Below, piece after piece: positions 27,659-36,334 of a stretch of DNA of 64,000 bases. The stretch comes from Candidatus Cloacimonadota bacterium (GTDB taxonomy: Bacteria > Cloacimonadota > Cloacimonadia > Cloacimonadales > GCA-2742885): contig PDOO01000026.1 in the NCBI GenBank assembly GCA_002742885.1, forward strand, positions 1-64,000, given 5' to 3'. The notes under the pieces were generated by a model that did no database searches, was not told where the DNA came from, and saw only the letters and a list, made by a program, of their open reading frames with translations. The position numbers were made by a program, and so were the translations under genes. The stretch's first letter is position 1; every line of letters starts with the position of its first letter.

Positions 27659-28107
27659 GATTTTCTTTTATTTCTGAAAAAATTCTTCAAAACAGAAGAA
27701 CAATCATTTTCCAAAACACCAAATTTTATTTCAGGATGATGATTGAAATTTTTATCTTTGGGCAAATTATAAACAGAACCGCAACATCCGGCTTTATCAT
27801 CCCATGCTCCGAAAACTACTCTTCCTATCCGGGAATGAATAATAAAACCGGAACACATAAGACAAGGTTCCAGAGTTACAAACAGCGTATAATCGTAAAG
27901 GAATTTTTCTCCTCGCCCGATTATTTCCTCAATAACTAATTTTTCCGCATGAGCGGTTTGGTCATTAAGCTCCCTCGTTCGGTTATGGTTTTCAACAATT
28001 ATTTCATCATCTTTTACAATAACCGCTCCGACCGGAATTTCTCCTCTTGCCGCCGCTTTTTCAGCCTGCTCAAGAGCAAATTTCATAAAATACTTGTCTG
28101 ATTTCAA
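27637..28107 (-). CDS. tadA: tRNA adenosine-34 deaminase
   Basis: TadA converts the wobble adenosine of tRNA-Arg(ACG) to inosine. The 156-residue product has the zinc and proton-shuttle motif HAE near residue 53 and the PCLMC pair near residue 81, with EIPVGAVIV before them. The start is taken as the TTG at 28107: AAGGGA lies upstream and the DKYFMKFALEQA helix is the family N-terminus; the ATG at 28086 would cut into it. The last eight codons and the stop lie inside the tRNA-Ser gene, giving the odd tail SESCRSG. Confidence 0.93.
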   Translation of the reverse strand: MKSDKYFMKFALEQAEKAAARGEIPVGAVIVKDDEIIVENHNRTRELNDQTAHAEKLVIEEIIGRGEKFLYDYTLFVTLEPCLMCSGFIIHSRIGRVVFGAWDDKAGCCGSVYNLPKDKNFNHHPEIKFGVLENDCSSVLKNFFRNKRKSESCRSG

Positions 28108-28190
28108 GTCTTTCCCTTTGATGTAGACTAAAAAATTTCAACCCTGATTTTAGGAAAGAAAAATTTTTATTTTTAACTGAATAATTTTCA

Positions 28191-28937
28191 TTATTGATAT
28201 TTTTTTATGTAATCATTCAATAAAGATTCAACTTTTATTTTCTCTAATCCGAGATTGAAAACATCGGTCAGCTCTTTTCCTCTTTTGGTCTTTTTACTGA
28301 AGCAGACATAAATTTTCCTGTTTTCAAGAATCTTTTCATTAAATTGAAGCAAATCTTTGCTTTCCTTTAAATCGCTTTCATATTTTAAAAAATATTGCAA
28401 CACAAATTTATCAATAACCGCGCAATCAACTCTGCCTTTGATTATTTTTTTCAAATTCATTAAATCATTTAACGCTCGTTCCGATTTAAATTCTCCTCCG
28501 TTAAGCATAATATCAAAATCTTCCGTGTTCACATACTCTTTAACCGTGCCGATATTATATTTCTTCAAATCTTCCAATGTTTCCCATTCTATCGGATCAT
28601 CTTTTCTTTCCGCAAATCCGAGAGGTCCTGAGCATACAGGATTTGAAAAGTAAAAATTTTCTGCTCTTTCAGCACTGTAATATTCGGGTAAATATCCGTC
28701 ATAGGTTGAATCTTTTTCAGCTAAGTAAACCGTTCTTTCCCAAGGATAAAAATCTATATCAACTTCATATTCCATGGTTCTGAAAGCCTCTTTTACGATA
28801 AGAATAAAAGCTCCTTCTCCATCAAGTTCTTTACCTGAATAAGGAGCCCATTCAGTCGTTGCAAGTCTTACTTTTTTCAATCCGGATAAACCGACAATAA
28901 AACTGAGCAAGCTTATCAATAAAATACTTTTTTTCAA
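28191..28937 (-). CDS. extracellular solute-binding protein family 3-like protein
   Basis: A 248-residue secreted protein. Residues 1-19 form a signal peptide without a lipobox. The mature domain is SBP_bac_3-like (LATTEWAPYSGK opening, DGYLPEYYSAERAENFYFS in the middle, CAVIDKFVLQYFL near the end). It stands alone, with no permease or ATPase, so it may be a stand-alone sensor or an orphan binding protein. The domain is the same type as the three in the sensor at 32639. Confidence 0.82.
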   Translation of the reverse strand: MKKSILLISLLSFIVGLSGLKKVRLATTEWAPYSGKELDGEGAFILIVKEAFRTMEYEVDIDFYPWERTVYLAEKDSTYDGYLPEYYSAERAENFYFSNPVCSGPLGFAERKDDPIEWETLEDLKKYNIGTVKEYVNTEDFDIMLNGGEFKSERALNDLMNLKKIIKGRVDCAVIDKFVLQYFLKYESDLKESKDLLQFNEKILENRKIYVCFSKKTKRGKELTDVFNLGLEKIKVESLLNDYIKKYQ

Positions 28938-28989
28938 TTTATCCCCCTGAAATTAAGATTAATTTTATTCAAAGTCTAAAATGAAAATC

Positions 28990-29019
28990 AAAATAAAAAT
29001 ATTAAATTACCCGTGTCAA
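28990..29019 (-). promoter_or_regulatory. candidate promoter of the solute-binding protein gene
   Basis: TTGACA (29014-29019), an 18-base spacer and TATTTT (28990-28995, continuing TATTTTG) lie 53-82 bases upstream of the start. Fits the recurrent promoter pattern of this window. Confidence 0.45.
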
Positions 29020-29023
29020 TAAT

Positions 29024-30175
29024 TTATTTAAAAGCTTCCATGCCGGAAAAATCCCGATAAAAATCAAAACTCTTCAAAATTTTTCTGTCTTCTTCCGTTA
29101 TGCTCTCGCTTGTAAGGCGAGCAATAATTTCTCCCAAACCGGGACCGAGCATAAATCCCTGTCCGCACATACCTACGGCATTAATGTAATTCGAGACTTC
29201 TTTTACATATCCTGCTATAGGAAAACCGTCGGGAGTCATCGGATATTGACCTCTCCAGGAGCGACGAACTTTAAGATTTGCCAACGAGGGATACAAGGTT
29301 AACATTCGCTTTGCAATTTGAGGCAAAAATACGGATGTGGATTCATTGCGAATACCGGTAACGGGAGGATCGGGAGTAATGCAAAAAAGAACTTGTCCGT
29401 CGGCATTTTGATAAAAATAGAAGTTTTTTGAACCGGGACCGGAACGCAAATCAACAATCATAGGTTCCATAAAACGCTTAACAGGTTCAGATATTGCAGC
29501 TTCGTGGTTATCAGGACTTACGCAAAGCTCTATTCCGGCAAGCTTACCGATTTCATTGGCGTAATTTCCGGCTGCGTTTACTGTTTTCCCGCAGGCATAT
29601 CTTCCTTTATCGGTAATAACTTCTAAAATTTTATCTCCTTTCATTTCAAATTTGATTACCCTTTCGTTAAATTTATATTCTGCTCCCGCTTTTTTGCTTC
29701 TAAACCACATTGAGTTAATTGCCAATAAATTTGAAGCGGAACCGTCACCGGGCGAATAAGAAGCCCCTCGCAATCCTTCCATATTTATGCCCGGAACAAG
29801 TTCTCTGTATTCTTCGGGCGTTATCCATTTTATATCCAAACCGAATCCCTGCTGAACCTTCAAGAGATTTTTTAAGTTTTTCTCGGTTTTCTCGTCATAA
29901 GCAGGGAAACTGTAACCGTTGGTCTGCCAACCTATGTCGGTTCCGTATTTTTCTTTCCATTGAGAAAATATTTCAATCGAGCGAAGCGAAGTTTTTATTT
30001 TTCCGTAGTCGGAATGAGTTGCTCTGATTCCTCCGATTGCTTTTTTATGGTTACCTTGTCCCGGAGCCGAAAGAGCTTCGATGCATAACACGCTTTGACC
30101 TTTTTCGGCAATTGCCATGGTTGCCGGAACACCCGTAGATCCGGCTCCTATTACTATTACATCATAAGTTTTCAT
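29024..30175 (-). CDS. FAD-dependent amino/imino acid dehydrogenase, catalytic subunit (HcnC/DadA-like)
   Basis: A 383-residue flavoprotein. The N-terminal Rossmann motif is VIGAGSTGVPATMAI (8-22) and the C-terminal FAD contact is GMCGQGFMLGPGLG near residue 345. The fold is DAO (D-amino acid oxidase-like), as in sarcosine oxidase beta, HcnC, glycine oxidase and the catalytic subunits of D-hydroxyproline and proline dehydrogenases. The start ATG overlaps the upstream 691-residue subunit gene by four bases (ATGA), so the two form one enzyme. The likely substrate is a small amino or imino acid; proline is attractive because a P5C dehydrogenase is encoded 21 kb away, but this is inference. Confidence 0.87.
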   Translation of the reverse strand: MKTYDVIVIGAGSTGVPATMAIAEKGQSVLCIEALSAPGQGNHKKAIGGIRATHSDYGKIKTSLRSIEIFSQWKEKYGTDIGWQTNGYSFPAYDEKTEKNLKNLLKVQQGFGLDIKWITPEEYRELVPGINMEGLRGASYSPGDGSASNLLAINSMWFRSKKAGAEYKFNERVIKFEMKGDKILEVITDKGRYACGKTVNAAGNYANEIGKLAGIELCVSPDNHEAAISEPVKRFMEPMIVDLRSGPGSKNFYFYQNADGQVLFCITPDPPVTGIRNESTSVFLPQIAKRMLTLYPSLANLKVRRSWRGQYPMTPDGFPIAGYVKEVSNYINAVGMCGQGFMLGPGLGEIIARLTSESITEEDRKILKSFDFYRDFSGMEAFK

Positions 30176-32247
30176 TTAGACTCTCCTTTAACGCCGGCAA
30201 AAACTCCGAGAGGAACTTCCACGAAAACAGGTCTTCTTCTGTGCGGAACCGTTTTATCCGGCGATATTCCTTCGCTGCGCATGATTTGTTTTGTCAGGTT
30301 ACTGCATGTTTTTGAACCGCAGGCTCCCATTCCCAATCTGGTAATTGCTTTTATTTGATTAAAATCATAAATTCCCTGTCTGACAAGTTTACGAATATCT
30401 CCGGCTTTTATCCTTTCGCAAAGGCATACCAATTGGTCATCCGGTATATTTTCGGGAATAACGGTATCAGACAAAGGAGCAGAAACAGATTCATCCTGAA
30501 CTCTGAAAGAAACGATTTTTTCAGCTATAGACTTAGGAGCTTTAACTTTAATCAATTGAACCTTATTTTTTTTGTTTTCCCTGATATTCTCAATCTCAAG
30601 TTCAGCAATAATATTACCGTCAATATCTGTACATTTTATTTTATCTCCGACTTTTACAGGAATATTTTTTATTTCGTAAGGCATTGTTACATAAGGAAAT
30701 TCCTTGTCTTTTCCGAAATCAACCAAAGTAATCGCCAATCCGGGACAGAGAGACACGCATTGTCCGCATCCGATACATTTTCCGGTGAATTTAGGATAAC
30801 CGACAACGGGATCTCCGATCATGTTTATGGCTCCGGTCGGACATGAAGAACTGCAGGGATTGCAAGGGATGGATTGCAAACAAAAAATATTCGGCATTAC
30901 TCCCTCTTCCGATTCAGGCGCTTCATGTTCAATTATTTTCCCGGGATGAGATTTCAAAACATCTGCTTTGACGTACCAGCTTTCCGGAACCTTTTCATCG
31001 GTTGCGCCAAGATATTCGGCTATTTTCAAACCGGCAATCTTCCCGTTAAACATAGCGGATGACGCTTCGGCAATTTCCAAAGCGTCTCCGGCTCCGAAAA
31101 CGGGTATCCCGGCAACTTTCGCTTCTTCGGTAAATTCCGACAAGCTTTCCAATCCGACGGCAACCAAGACAGTATCGCAGGCAAATGTTTTTTCTGTTCC
31201 CGGAACAGGCTTGAAATTCTTGTCTATTTCGGCAATTGTAACAGATTCAACAGACTCTTCCCCGTTTGCCGATATAATGGAATGAGATGTATAAACAGGC
31301 ACTCCCAATCGTTTCAATTTATCTTCATGAACCTTATAACCTCCGCATCGGGGCAATACTTCCGCTAATCCTATAACCTCAATTCCTGCCTGCAAAGCAT
31401 GATACCCCGCTATCAGTCCGACATTGCCTCCCCCTATAATAAAAAGTCTTTCCGCCGGACGAACCAGATCTCTGTTTACTAAAGTCTGAAAAGCGCCGGC
31501 ACCGTAAATTCCGCTCAAAAAATTACCTGAAAACATGAGAAACTTTTCTCTTGCTCCGGCAGAATTAAGAATAACGCAAGGTTTAATCAATTTATATTTT
31601 CCGTCTTTTATTACTCCGACTTTTTTATCAGCAAATATATAAACGGCGGTGCTGTTTGTCCAAGCCGTAACATTTTCGTTTTCCAATACTGATTTTGCCA
31701 ATAATTTTCCTATATCGTTTCCTCTGGTTCCCGCATAAGAGTCTTTGACAGAGCCGAAAAACTTATGAGTCTGGAGTACAAGCTTGCCGCCGAATTCGCT
31801 TTTATCGTCCAAAATTAAAGTTTTTATCCCGTATTCAGCCATTTTAACGGTTGCGGATAAACCTGCGGGACCTCCCCCGATAACCAGGACATCCGTTTCA
31901 ATCTCTTCAATCTCTTCAAATTCCGGCGCGCCGACAACTTCAGGCAACTCGGCTAAGCCTTCTGCGCTTTCGATTACCATATTTTCGGTTACCGGGGTCA
32001 TACATGATTTTACCGCCATGCCGTCGGCAATTACCGTGCATTTTGCGCATTGTCCGTTTGCGCAAAAAATCCCCCGAGCAGCTTGATTCTTATGATTATG
32101 TCCGAATATTTTTATACCGTTGGCAAAAAGAGCGGATGCAATTACTTCTCCTTTTCCGGCAGTTAATAACGTATTGTTCCAATAAAATTGAATTTTTTCT
32201 TTTTCTTCAACATTCAGCACGGAATGTTCTTTAATTCTCGTATCCAT
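30172..32247 (-). CDS. fused 2Fe-2S / pyridine-nucleotide oxidoreductase / 4Fe-4S subunit (HcnA-HcnB-like)
   Basis: A 691-residue electron-transfer protein made of four parts. Residues 15-95 are a Fer2_4 ferredoxin domain (CANGQCAKC and a later KSC). Residues 115-430 are an FAD/NAD-binding module with GGGPAGLSA and FIIGGGNVGLIAG. Around 475-530 lie two 4Fe-4S motifs, CNPCSSSCP and CIGCGQCVSLCP. The C-terminal part is a BFD-like [2Fe-2S] domain, CLCERIKAGDI and ACGSKTC. HcnA, HcnB and a ferredoxin are usually separate chains. With the next gene it should form a flavin/Fe-S dehydrogenase feeding electrons to NAD(P) or ferredoxin. SD GGGAG precedes the ATG. Confidence 0.87.
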   Translation of the reverse strand: MDTRIKEHSVLNVEEKEKIQFYWNNTLLTAGKGEVIASALFANGIKIFGHNHKNQAARGIFCANGQCAKCTVIADGMAVKSCMTPVTENMVIESAEGLAELPEVVGAPEFEEIEEIETDVLVIGGGPAGLSATVKMAEYGIKTLILDDKSEFGGKLVLQTHKFFGSVKDSYAGTRGNDIGKLLAKSVLENENVTAWTNSTAVYIFADKKVGVIKDGKYKLIKPCVILNSAGAREKFLMFSGNFLSGIYGAGAFQTLVNRDLVRPAERLFIIGGGNVGLIAGYHALQAGIEVIGLAEVLPRCGGYKVHEDKLKRLGVPVYTSHSIISANGEESVESVTIAEIDKNFKPVPGTEKTFACDTVLVAVGLESLSEFTEEAKVAGIPVFGAGDALEIAEASSAMFNGKIAGLKIAEYLGATDEKVPESWYVKADVLKSHPGKIIEHEAPESEEGVMPNIFCLQSIPCNPCSSSCPTGAINMIGDPVVGYPKFTGKCIGCGQCVSLCPGLAITLVDFGKDKEFPYVTMPYEIKNIPVKVGDKIKCTDIDGNIIAELEIENIRENKKNKVQLIKVKAPKSIAEKIVSFRVQDESVSAPLSDTVIPENIPDDQLVCLCERIKAGDIRKLVRQGIYDFNQIKAITRLGMGACGSKTCSNLTKQIMRSEGISPDKTVPHRRRPVFVEVPLGVFAGVKGESK

Positions 32248-32526
32248 ATTTTCTCCCGAAAGTTACGGTTAATTAATCGGTTAATGTCAAAAGAGAGGAA
32301 ATTTAAATAAAAATTTAACCTTTGAAGAATAAAAATATATTTATTCGATAAAGGTTTTCGAAGCATCAAAATTATGACCGGAGAAGTCGCATTTAATTCA
32401 TCAGCACCGACAATCTTGAATAAATTTTTACGCTTGCATTGTCAAGAAAAAGAAACGGAACTGCTTATAACAAGACAGTTTTATGGAAAAATCCAAAATA
32501 TTTATCAATTTTTTATAATAAATCAC

Positions 32527-32556
32527 TTGACCTCTTTAAGCAAATTTTGATAAATT
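32527..32556 (+). promoter_or_regulatory. candidate promoter of the sensor/sirtuin operon
   Basis: TTGACC (32527-32532), 18-base spacer, TAAATT (32551-32556). A perfect TATAAT at 32561-32566 is 28 bases from the same -35, too far for one promoter but possible with an extended upstream element. Confidence 0.4.
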
Positions 32557-32579
32557 TAATTATAATCGTAATTAAATTT
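32552..32579. repeat. 11-bp inverted repeat overlapping the sensor promoter
   Basis: AAATTTAATTA and TAATTAAATTT flank a 6-base centre, right over the putative -10. It could be an operator, but low-complexity AT sequence makes chance likely. Confidence 0.3.
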
Positions 32580-32638
32580 TTTAAGACTAAAATATGATGG
32601 AAATAAATAATTTCATAAAAATATTTTAAGGAGATTTA

Positions 32639-35269
32639 ATGAAAAAGAGTTATGCGGTATTTTCATATTTAATTTTATTTTTATTCGCTTCCTTGTATTC
32701 CTCCGATAAAAAACCGGAACTTACCGCAGCCGAAAAAGAATTTCTAAGAAAGAAAAATATATTTACAGTTGCTTGTCGCCAAAATTTTGCTCCTCTTGAT
32801 TTTACGGAAAACGGTATCCCGAAAGGATTTTTGATTGAACTTCTTAATCTTGCAAAGCATAAAGTTGATATTGAATTTAATTTTATTGAGGATTACAATA
32901 AATCCTATTTTGAAAAAAAATTCGATCTCGATAAAATAGATATAATCCCCGCATCAGTTCATGATCATAGAATTTTGGAAAAGTCATATCATACTTATAA
33001 AATTTTGCCCTGCTACCCTGCTCTTGTTACCGTAAAAAAACCTTACGGAAATAAAAATAAGAAAATCATTCTTGTAAGAAGGAAAAGCTGGTCTGATTTT
33101 GAAAAATACGGTTTTAAACGAAAGAACGTTATTTTTGTCCAAAATCCTTATGAAGCAATACAAAATGTAAGTTCAGGCAAAGCAGATGCCGCTCTTATAT
33201 ACAGAGATGTAGCCCGTTATTATCTTAAAAACTATAATTTTTCGGCAAACATCAGAATTGAAGACCTTGACCTGCGAGAAGAAGAATATGTTTACGGCAT
33301 TTATTTCTTATTAAATAAAAAATATCCCATTTTATCTTCAATTTTGAATAAAGCAATTCTTGCCGTCTCTCCGAATGACATAGAAAATCTCGAAATAAAA
33401 TACGGATTGCATTCTTCTTTAAAAAAGGCTGATCTTACAGAAAAAGAAAAAAAATTCATAAAACAAAATGCTGTATTTTATTTAGAAACAAGCGGATCAA
33501 GAGAAACTCTTTTTCCTGATAAAAACAACAGGTTATACGGCTTTGACAATGATATTTTAAACTTGATAAACGAGTACACCGGAGCAAACTTTAAAATAAA
33601 ACAACCTGAAAATTTCGATAAATTTCACTCAGGTACACTGTGCAGCACCAATGAATCAAACAAAAAAGGATATCTGAAAAGCAAACCTTATATTGAAATG
33701 CCCAAAATGATTATTTCGCCAAAATCAGATCGCATTCTATTTCAATCAGAAAGAGATTTACGAGATAAAACAATTATAATATGCAACAATAACGAAGAAG
33801 ATCAAAAATTTGCCGAAAAAATTCCCGGAAGCATCATTATTTACGCCTCCAATTACAGAGAACTTATTCATAAAACAGTAAACGGCAATGCCGATTATAC
33901 AATAGGATCAAATGAGCTTATCAGCTTGGCTGATCATTTGGGAATGCCGATGCTTGATTATTGTTTTCCCATTGATATGAAAGTAAGTTCTCGCTTTAAA
34001 GTAAAAAAAGATTATCCGGAAGCAGTTTCCGTTTTAAATAAAGGTCTGGAATTAATTTCATCAAATCAAAAAAATGAATTATATTTATACTGGTTTAAAT
34101 TTTCTCCCCTTAAAAAATTTACGGATATTAAACTTACGCAAAAAGAAATTAATTACTTAAAAGATAACCCGGTAATGAACATTTGCCTTAATACAGATAA
34201 TAAATACAGGCAATCAATAAACAATAATTTTCAAATCACAAAAAATTATTACGAATATTTAGGAGAAATTCTTGATGTGAAATTTGATAAAATTGAAGAA
34301 ATAAATTCTAAGGAAATTGAAAAAAATAAAGATGATTATCAACTTATATTCTTTATGGATAAAAATAAAACAAACGAAAAATATCTTTCATTTACCAAAC
34401 CTTATATATCATCCCCCTTTGTCATCATTACCAAAAATACGACTAATCTCAACCGACACGGTTTCTGGCTGAATAAAAAATTCTGTTACGATAAAAAATA
34501 TAATATAAAGGATATTCTGAAGAAAAAATACCCTGCAATAGAACTTTACGAAACAGATAATCCGCAAAAAGCAATGAAAGACGTAATATCAGGCAAAGCA
34601 TACGGTTATATTGAATTAAAGTCTGCAGCGCTTTACGAAATAAACCAAGCTCGCTTTAAAAACCTGACAATAGCCAAAGAATTAAACATGTCGGACGAAA
34701 GTTGCGCAGCGGTAAAAAAAGAAGATAAAATTCTTTTAAGCATCTTAGATAAAGCAATAGCTTCAATAAAAGATGCAAAACATGCTCAGTTACAAAATAT
34801 ATTCGACTCGCAAAAACCTCCCGAAAGAAAAAGATACATTCCGAGAATAATCATAGCAATTCTTATTATTTCCTGTCTTATTCTTTTTTATTTTTTTATA
34901 AATTTACGAATGAAATACAAAAATCTGAGTAAAAAAATTTCCGGTAAAAAAACATCTGATAAAAATAATTTTAATAAAGACATTGAAGATCAAATAAACG
35001 ATAATATGCATGCCTTGGCTGTTACCTTCAACCATGAATTAAGCCAGCCTTTGATGACTATTACGGGGAATTTTGAAATGCTGAAAAGTTCAAGAAAAAA
35101 TAAAGAGATGGACTATTCAGAAAAGAAATATCTTGCCAGAATAGAATCTTCAATTATCAGAATACAGGCAATTTTGGAAAAATACAGAAAAAATACGGAT
35201 ATTAAACAAACCGGATATTCTGAAAACGTGAAAATGATGAAATTTTTCAGCGAGGAAGAAACAAAATGA
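32639..35269 (+). CDS. membrane sensor with three SBP_bac_3 domains and a kinase dimerisation domain but no ATPase
   Basis: An 876-residue protein. Residues 1-21 are a signal peptide. Three periplasmic SBP_bac_3-type domains follow (about 30-250, 262-480, 495-725), opening with patterns such as FTVACRQNFAPLDF, VFYLETSG and VMNICLNTDN. A membrane helix spans about 736-756. Then comes a HisKA-like helix with FNHELSQPL, the phosphoacceptor candidate being His799, and the protein stops 77 residues later. The HATPase_c domain expected next in this BvgS/EvgS-like family (N, G1, G2 boxes) is absent, and its place is taken by the overlapping sirtuin gene. AAGGAGATTTA precedes the ATG. It might be phosphorylated in trans, act as a phosphatase/dimer, or be a cut-down kinase. 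Confidence 0.85.
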   Translation: MKKSYAVFSYLILFLFASLYSSDKKPELTAAEKEFLRKKNIFTVACRQNFAPLDFTENGIPKGFLIELLNLAKHKVDIEFNFIEDYNKSYFEKKFDLDKIDIIPASVHDHRILEKSYHTYKILPCYPALVTVKKPYGNKNKKIILVRRKSWSDFEKYGFKRKNVIFVQNPYEAIQNVSSGKADAALIYRDVARYYLKNYNFSANIRIEDLDLREEEYVYGIYFLLNKKYPILSSILNKAILAVSPNDIENLEIKYGLHSSLKKADLTEKEKKFIKQNAVFYLETSGSRETLFPDKNNRLYGFDNDILNLINEYTGANFKIKQPENFDKFHSGTLCSTNESNKKGYLKSKPYIEMPKMIISPKSDRILFQSERDLRDKTIIICNNNEEDQKFAEKIPGSIIIYASNYRELIHKTVNGNADYTIGSNELISLADHLGMPMLDYCFPIDMKVSSRFKVKKDYPEAVSVLNKGLELISSNQKNELYLYWFKFSPLKKFTDIKLTQKEINYLKDNPVMNICLNTDNKYRQSINNNFQITKNYYEYLGEILDVKFDKIEEINSKEIEKNKDDYQLIFFMDKNKTNEKYLSFTKPYISSPFVIITKNTTNLNRHGFWLNKKFCYDKKYNIKDILKKKYPAIELYETDNPQKAMKDVISGKAYGYIELKSAALYEINQARFKNLTIAKELNMSDESCAAVKKEDKILLSILDKAIASIKDAKHAQLQNIFDSQKPPERKRYIPRIIIAILIISCLILFYFFINLRMKYKNLSKKISGKKTSDKNNFNKDIEDQINDNMHALAVTFNHELSQPLMTITGNFEMLKSSRKNKEMDYSEKKYLARIESSIIRIQAILEKYRKNTDIKQTGYSENVKMMKFFSEEETK

Positions 35270-36000
35270 CAACAGATGATATAATAAAAAAAACAGCCGA
35301 TAAAATAAAAAAATCAAGATATATGATTGCTTTTACCGGAGCCGGCATATCAACAGAAAGCGGAATACCACCTTTCAGGGGAGAAAACGGAATCTGGAAT
35401 CAATATGATCCGAAAGTCTTGAGTTTGGAATATTTCAAAAAAGACCCGGCAGAAGCATGGATTTTCATAAAAGAGATTTTTTATGATTTTCTTGAAGACA
35501 CGAAACCGAATAAAGCTCACAAAGTCCTTGCCGAACTTGAAAGAAAAGGTATCCTGAAAAGCATTACAACTCAAAATATTGACGGACTTCACGAAGCTTC
35601 CGGTTCTCCCAATGTTATAAATTTTCACGGTTCAACCGAAAATTTGGTATGTCTGAAATGCGGAGAAAAATTTCCGGCAAAAAATTTTGATTCCAAAATA
35701 CCTGTTTGCCCCAAAGACAAAAAAATATTAAAACCAGACTTCGTATTCTTCGGAGAAGGAATACCGCAAAAAGCTTATACAAAAGCATTTGAGGAAGCTT
35801 TAAAAGCTGATTTGGTATTGGTTACCGGGACTTCGGGAGAAGTTATGCCGGCAAACATGATTCCTTATCAAGCAAAGCAAAACGGAGCTGAAATTATTGA
35901 AATAAATCCTCATGAAAGCGCTTTTACCGGAACAATTACGGATTTATATATAAAATCCCCCGTAAGTTTTGCTTTGGAAAAAATAATAAACTTGTTATAA
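35266..36000 (+). CDS. Sir2-family NAD-dependent deacylase with incomplete zinc site
   Basis: A 244-residue sirtuin that would remove acetyl or related acyl groups from lysine using NAD. NAD-binding FTGAGISTESGIPPFRG (24-40), TQNIDGLH and the catalytic His in NFHGS near residue 124 are all present. The small domain has CLKC and one more Cys (VCPKDKK) where the family has CPxCGG; the fourth zinc ligand is Asp. PDFVFFGEGIP then resumes normally. The ATG overlaps the sensor gene as ATGA, so the two proteins are made together. Class III-like (CobB-type) by overall look. Confidence 0.92.
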   Translation: MTTDDIIKKTADKIKKSRYMIAFTGAGISTESGIPPFRGENGIWNQYDPKVLSLEYFKKDPAEAWIFIKEIFYDFLEDTKPNKAHKVLAELERKGILKSITTQNIDGLHEASGSPNVINFHGSTENLVCLKCGEKFPAKNFDSKIPVCPKDKKILKPDFVFFGEGIPQKAYTKAFEEALKADLVLVTGTSGEVMPANMIPYQAKQNGAEIIEINPHESAFTGTITDLYIKSPVSFALEKIINLL

Positions 36001-36084
36001 AAATTCAGAAGAGAAAGTCAGGCAATATATCCTTGATTTTCTATCGACAATTCGCAAAAAAATCAAAAAAAGATTTTTATCAGG

Positions 36085-36112
36085 TTTTCAGAGAAAAATC
36101 TCTGAAAATTTT
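36085..36112 (+). terminator. terminator of the sensor/sirtuin operon
   Basis: TTTTCAGAGA and TCTCTGAAAA form a 10-bp stem with an AAAA loop, followed by TTTT on the plus strand, 84 bases after the sirtuin stop. Confidence 0.7.
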
Positions 36113-36269
36113 AATCCGCAAAAAATTGATTTATTTTTCCTGAATCCCGGGTCATTGCATGAGCAAAATTTATTGCATATTCAAAACAAGCCTTAAAGAG
36201 AAACAAAAAATATTCTCATATTCCGAAATGCGGTTCACTGCTTAAATCTTATTTTAAAATCTCAAAACA

Positions 36270-36312
36270 GACCTCCGAAAAGTTAATTTTTTAAAGTATT
36301 ATTTCGGAGGTC
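36270..36312 (-). terminator. terminator of the nuclease gene
   Basis: GACCTCCGAAA and TTTCGGAGGTC pair perfectly (11 bp) around a 21-base loop; the minus strand then reads TGTTTTGAGATTTT. Lies 23 bases past the nuclease stop. Confidence 0.65.
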
Positions 36313-36334
36313 GTAAACGTTAAATTCAAATCTC

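Larger units (their letters stand above)
32248..32638. other. divergent control region between the dehydrogenase and sensor operons
   Basis: 391 bases without a gene. A minus-strand TTGACA at 32285-32290 is close to the dehydrogenase start. The plus-strand promoter candidate and an inverted repeat near 32527-32580 are listed separately. The middle is AT-rich with no evident structure. Confidence 0.5.
36001..36334. other. convergent intergenic region with two terminators
   Basis: 334 bases, no gene. It contains the sirtuin terminator (36085-36112), the nuclease terminator (36270-36312), and otherwise AT-rich filler. Confidence 0.6.

Noticed and set aside
32561-32566. Perfect TATAAT upstream of the sensor gene
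   Set aside because: The only TTGACC-like -35 is 28 bases away and no other -35 lies at 16-18 bases. It may be part of the AT-rich inverted repeat instead.
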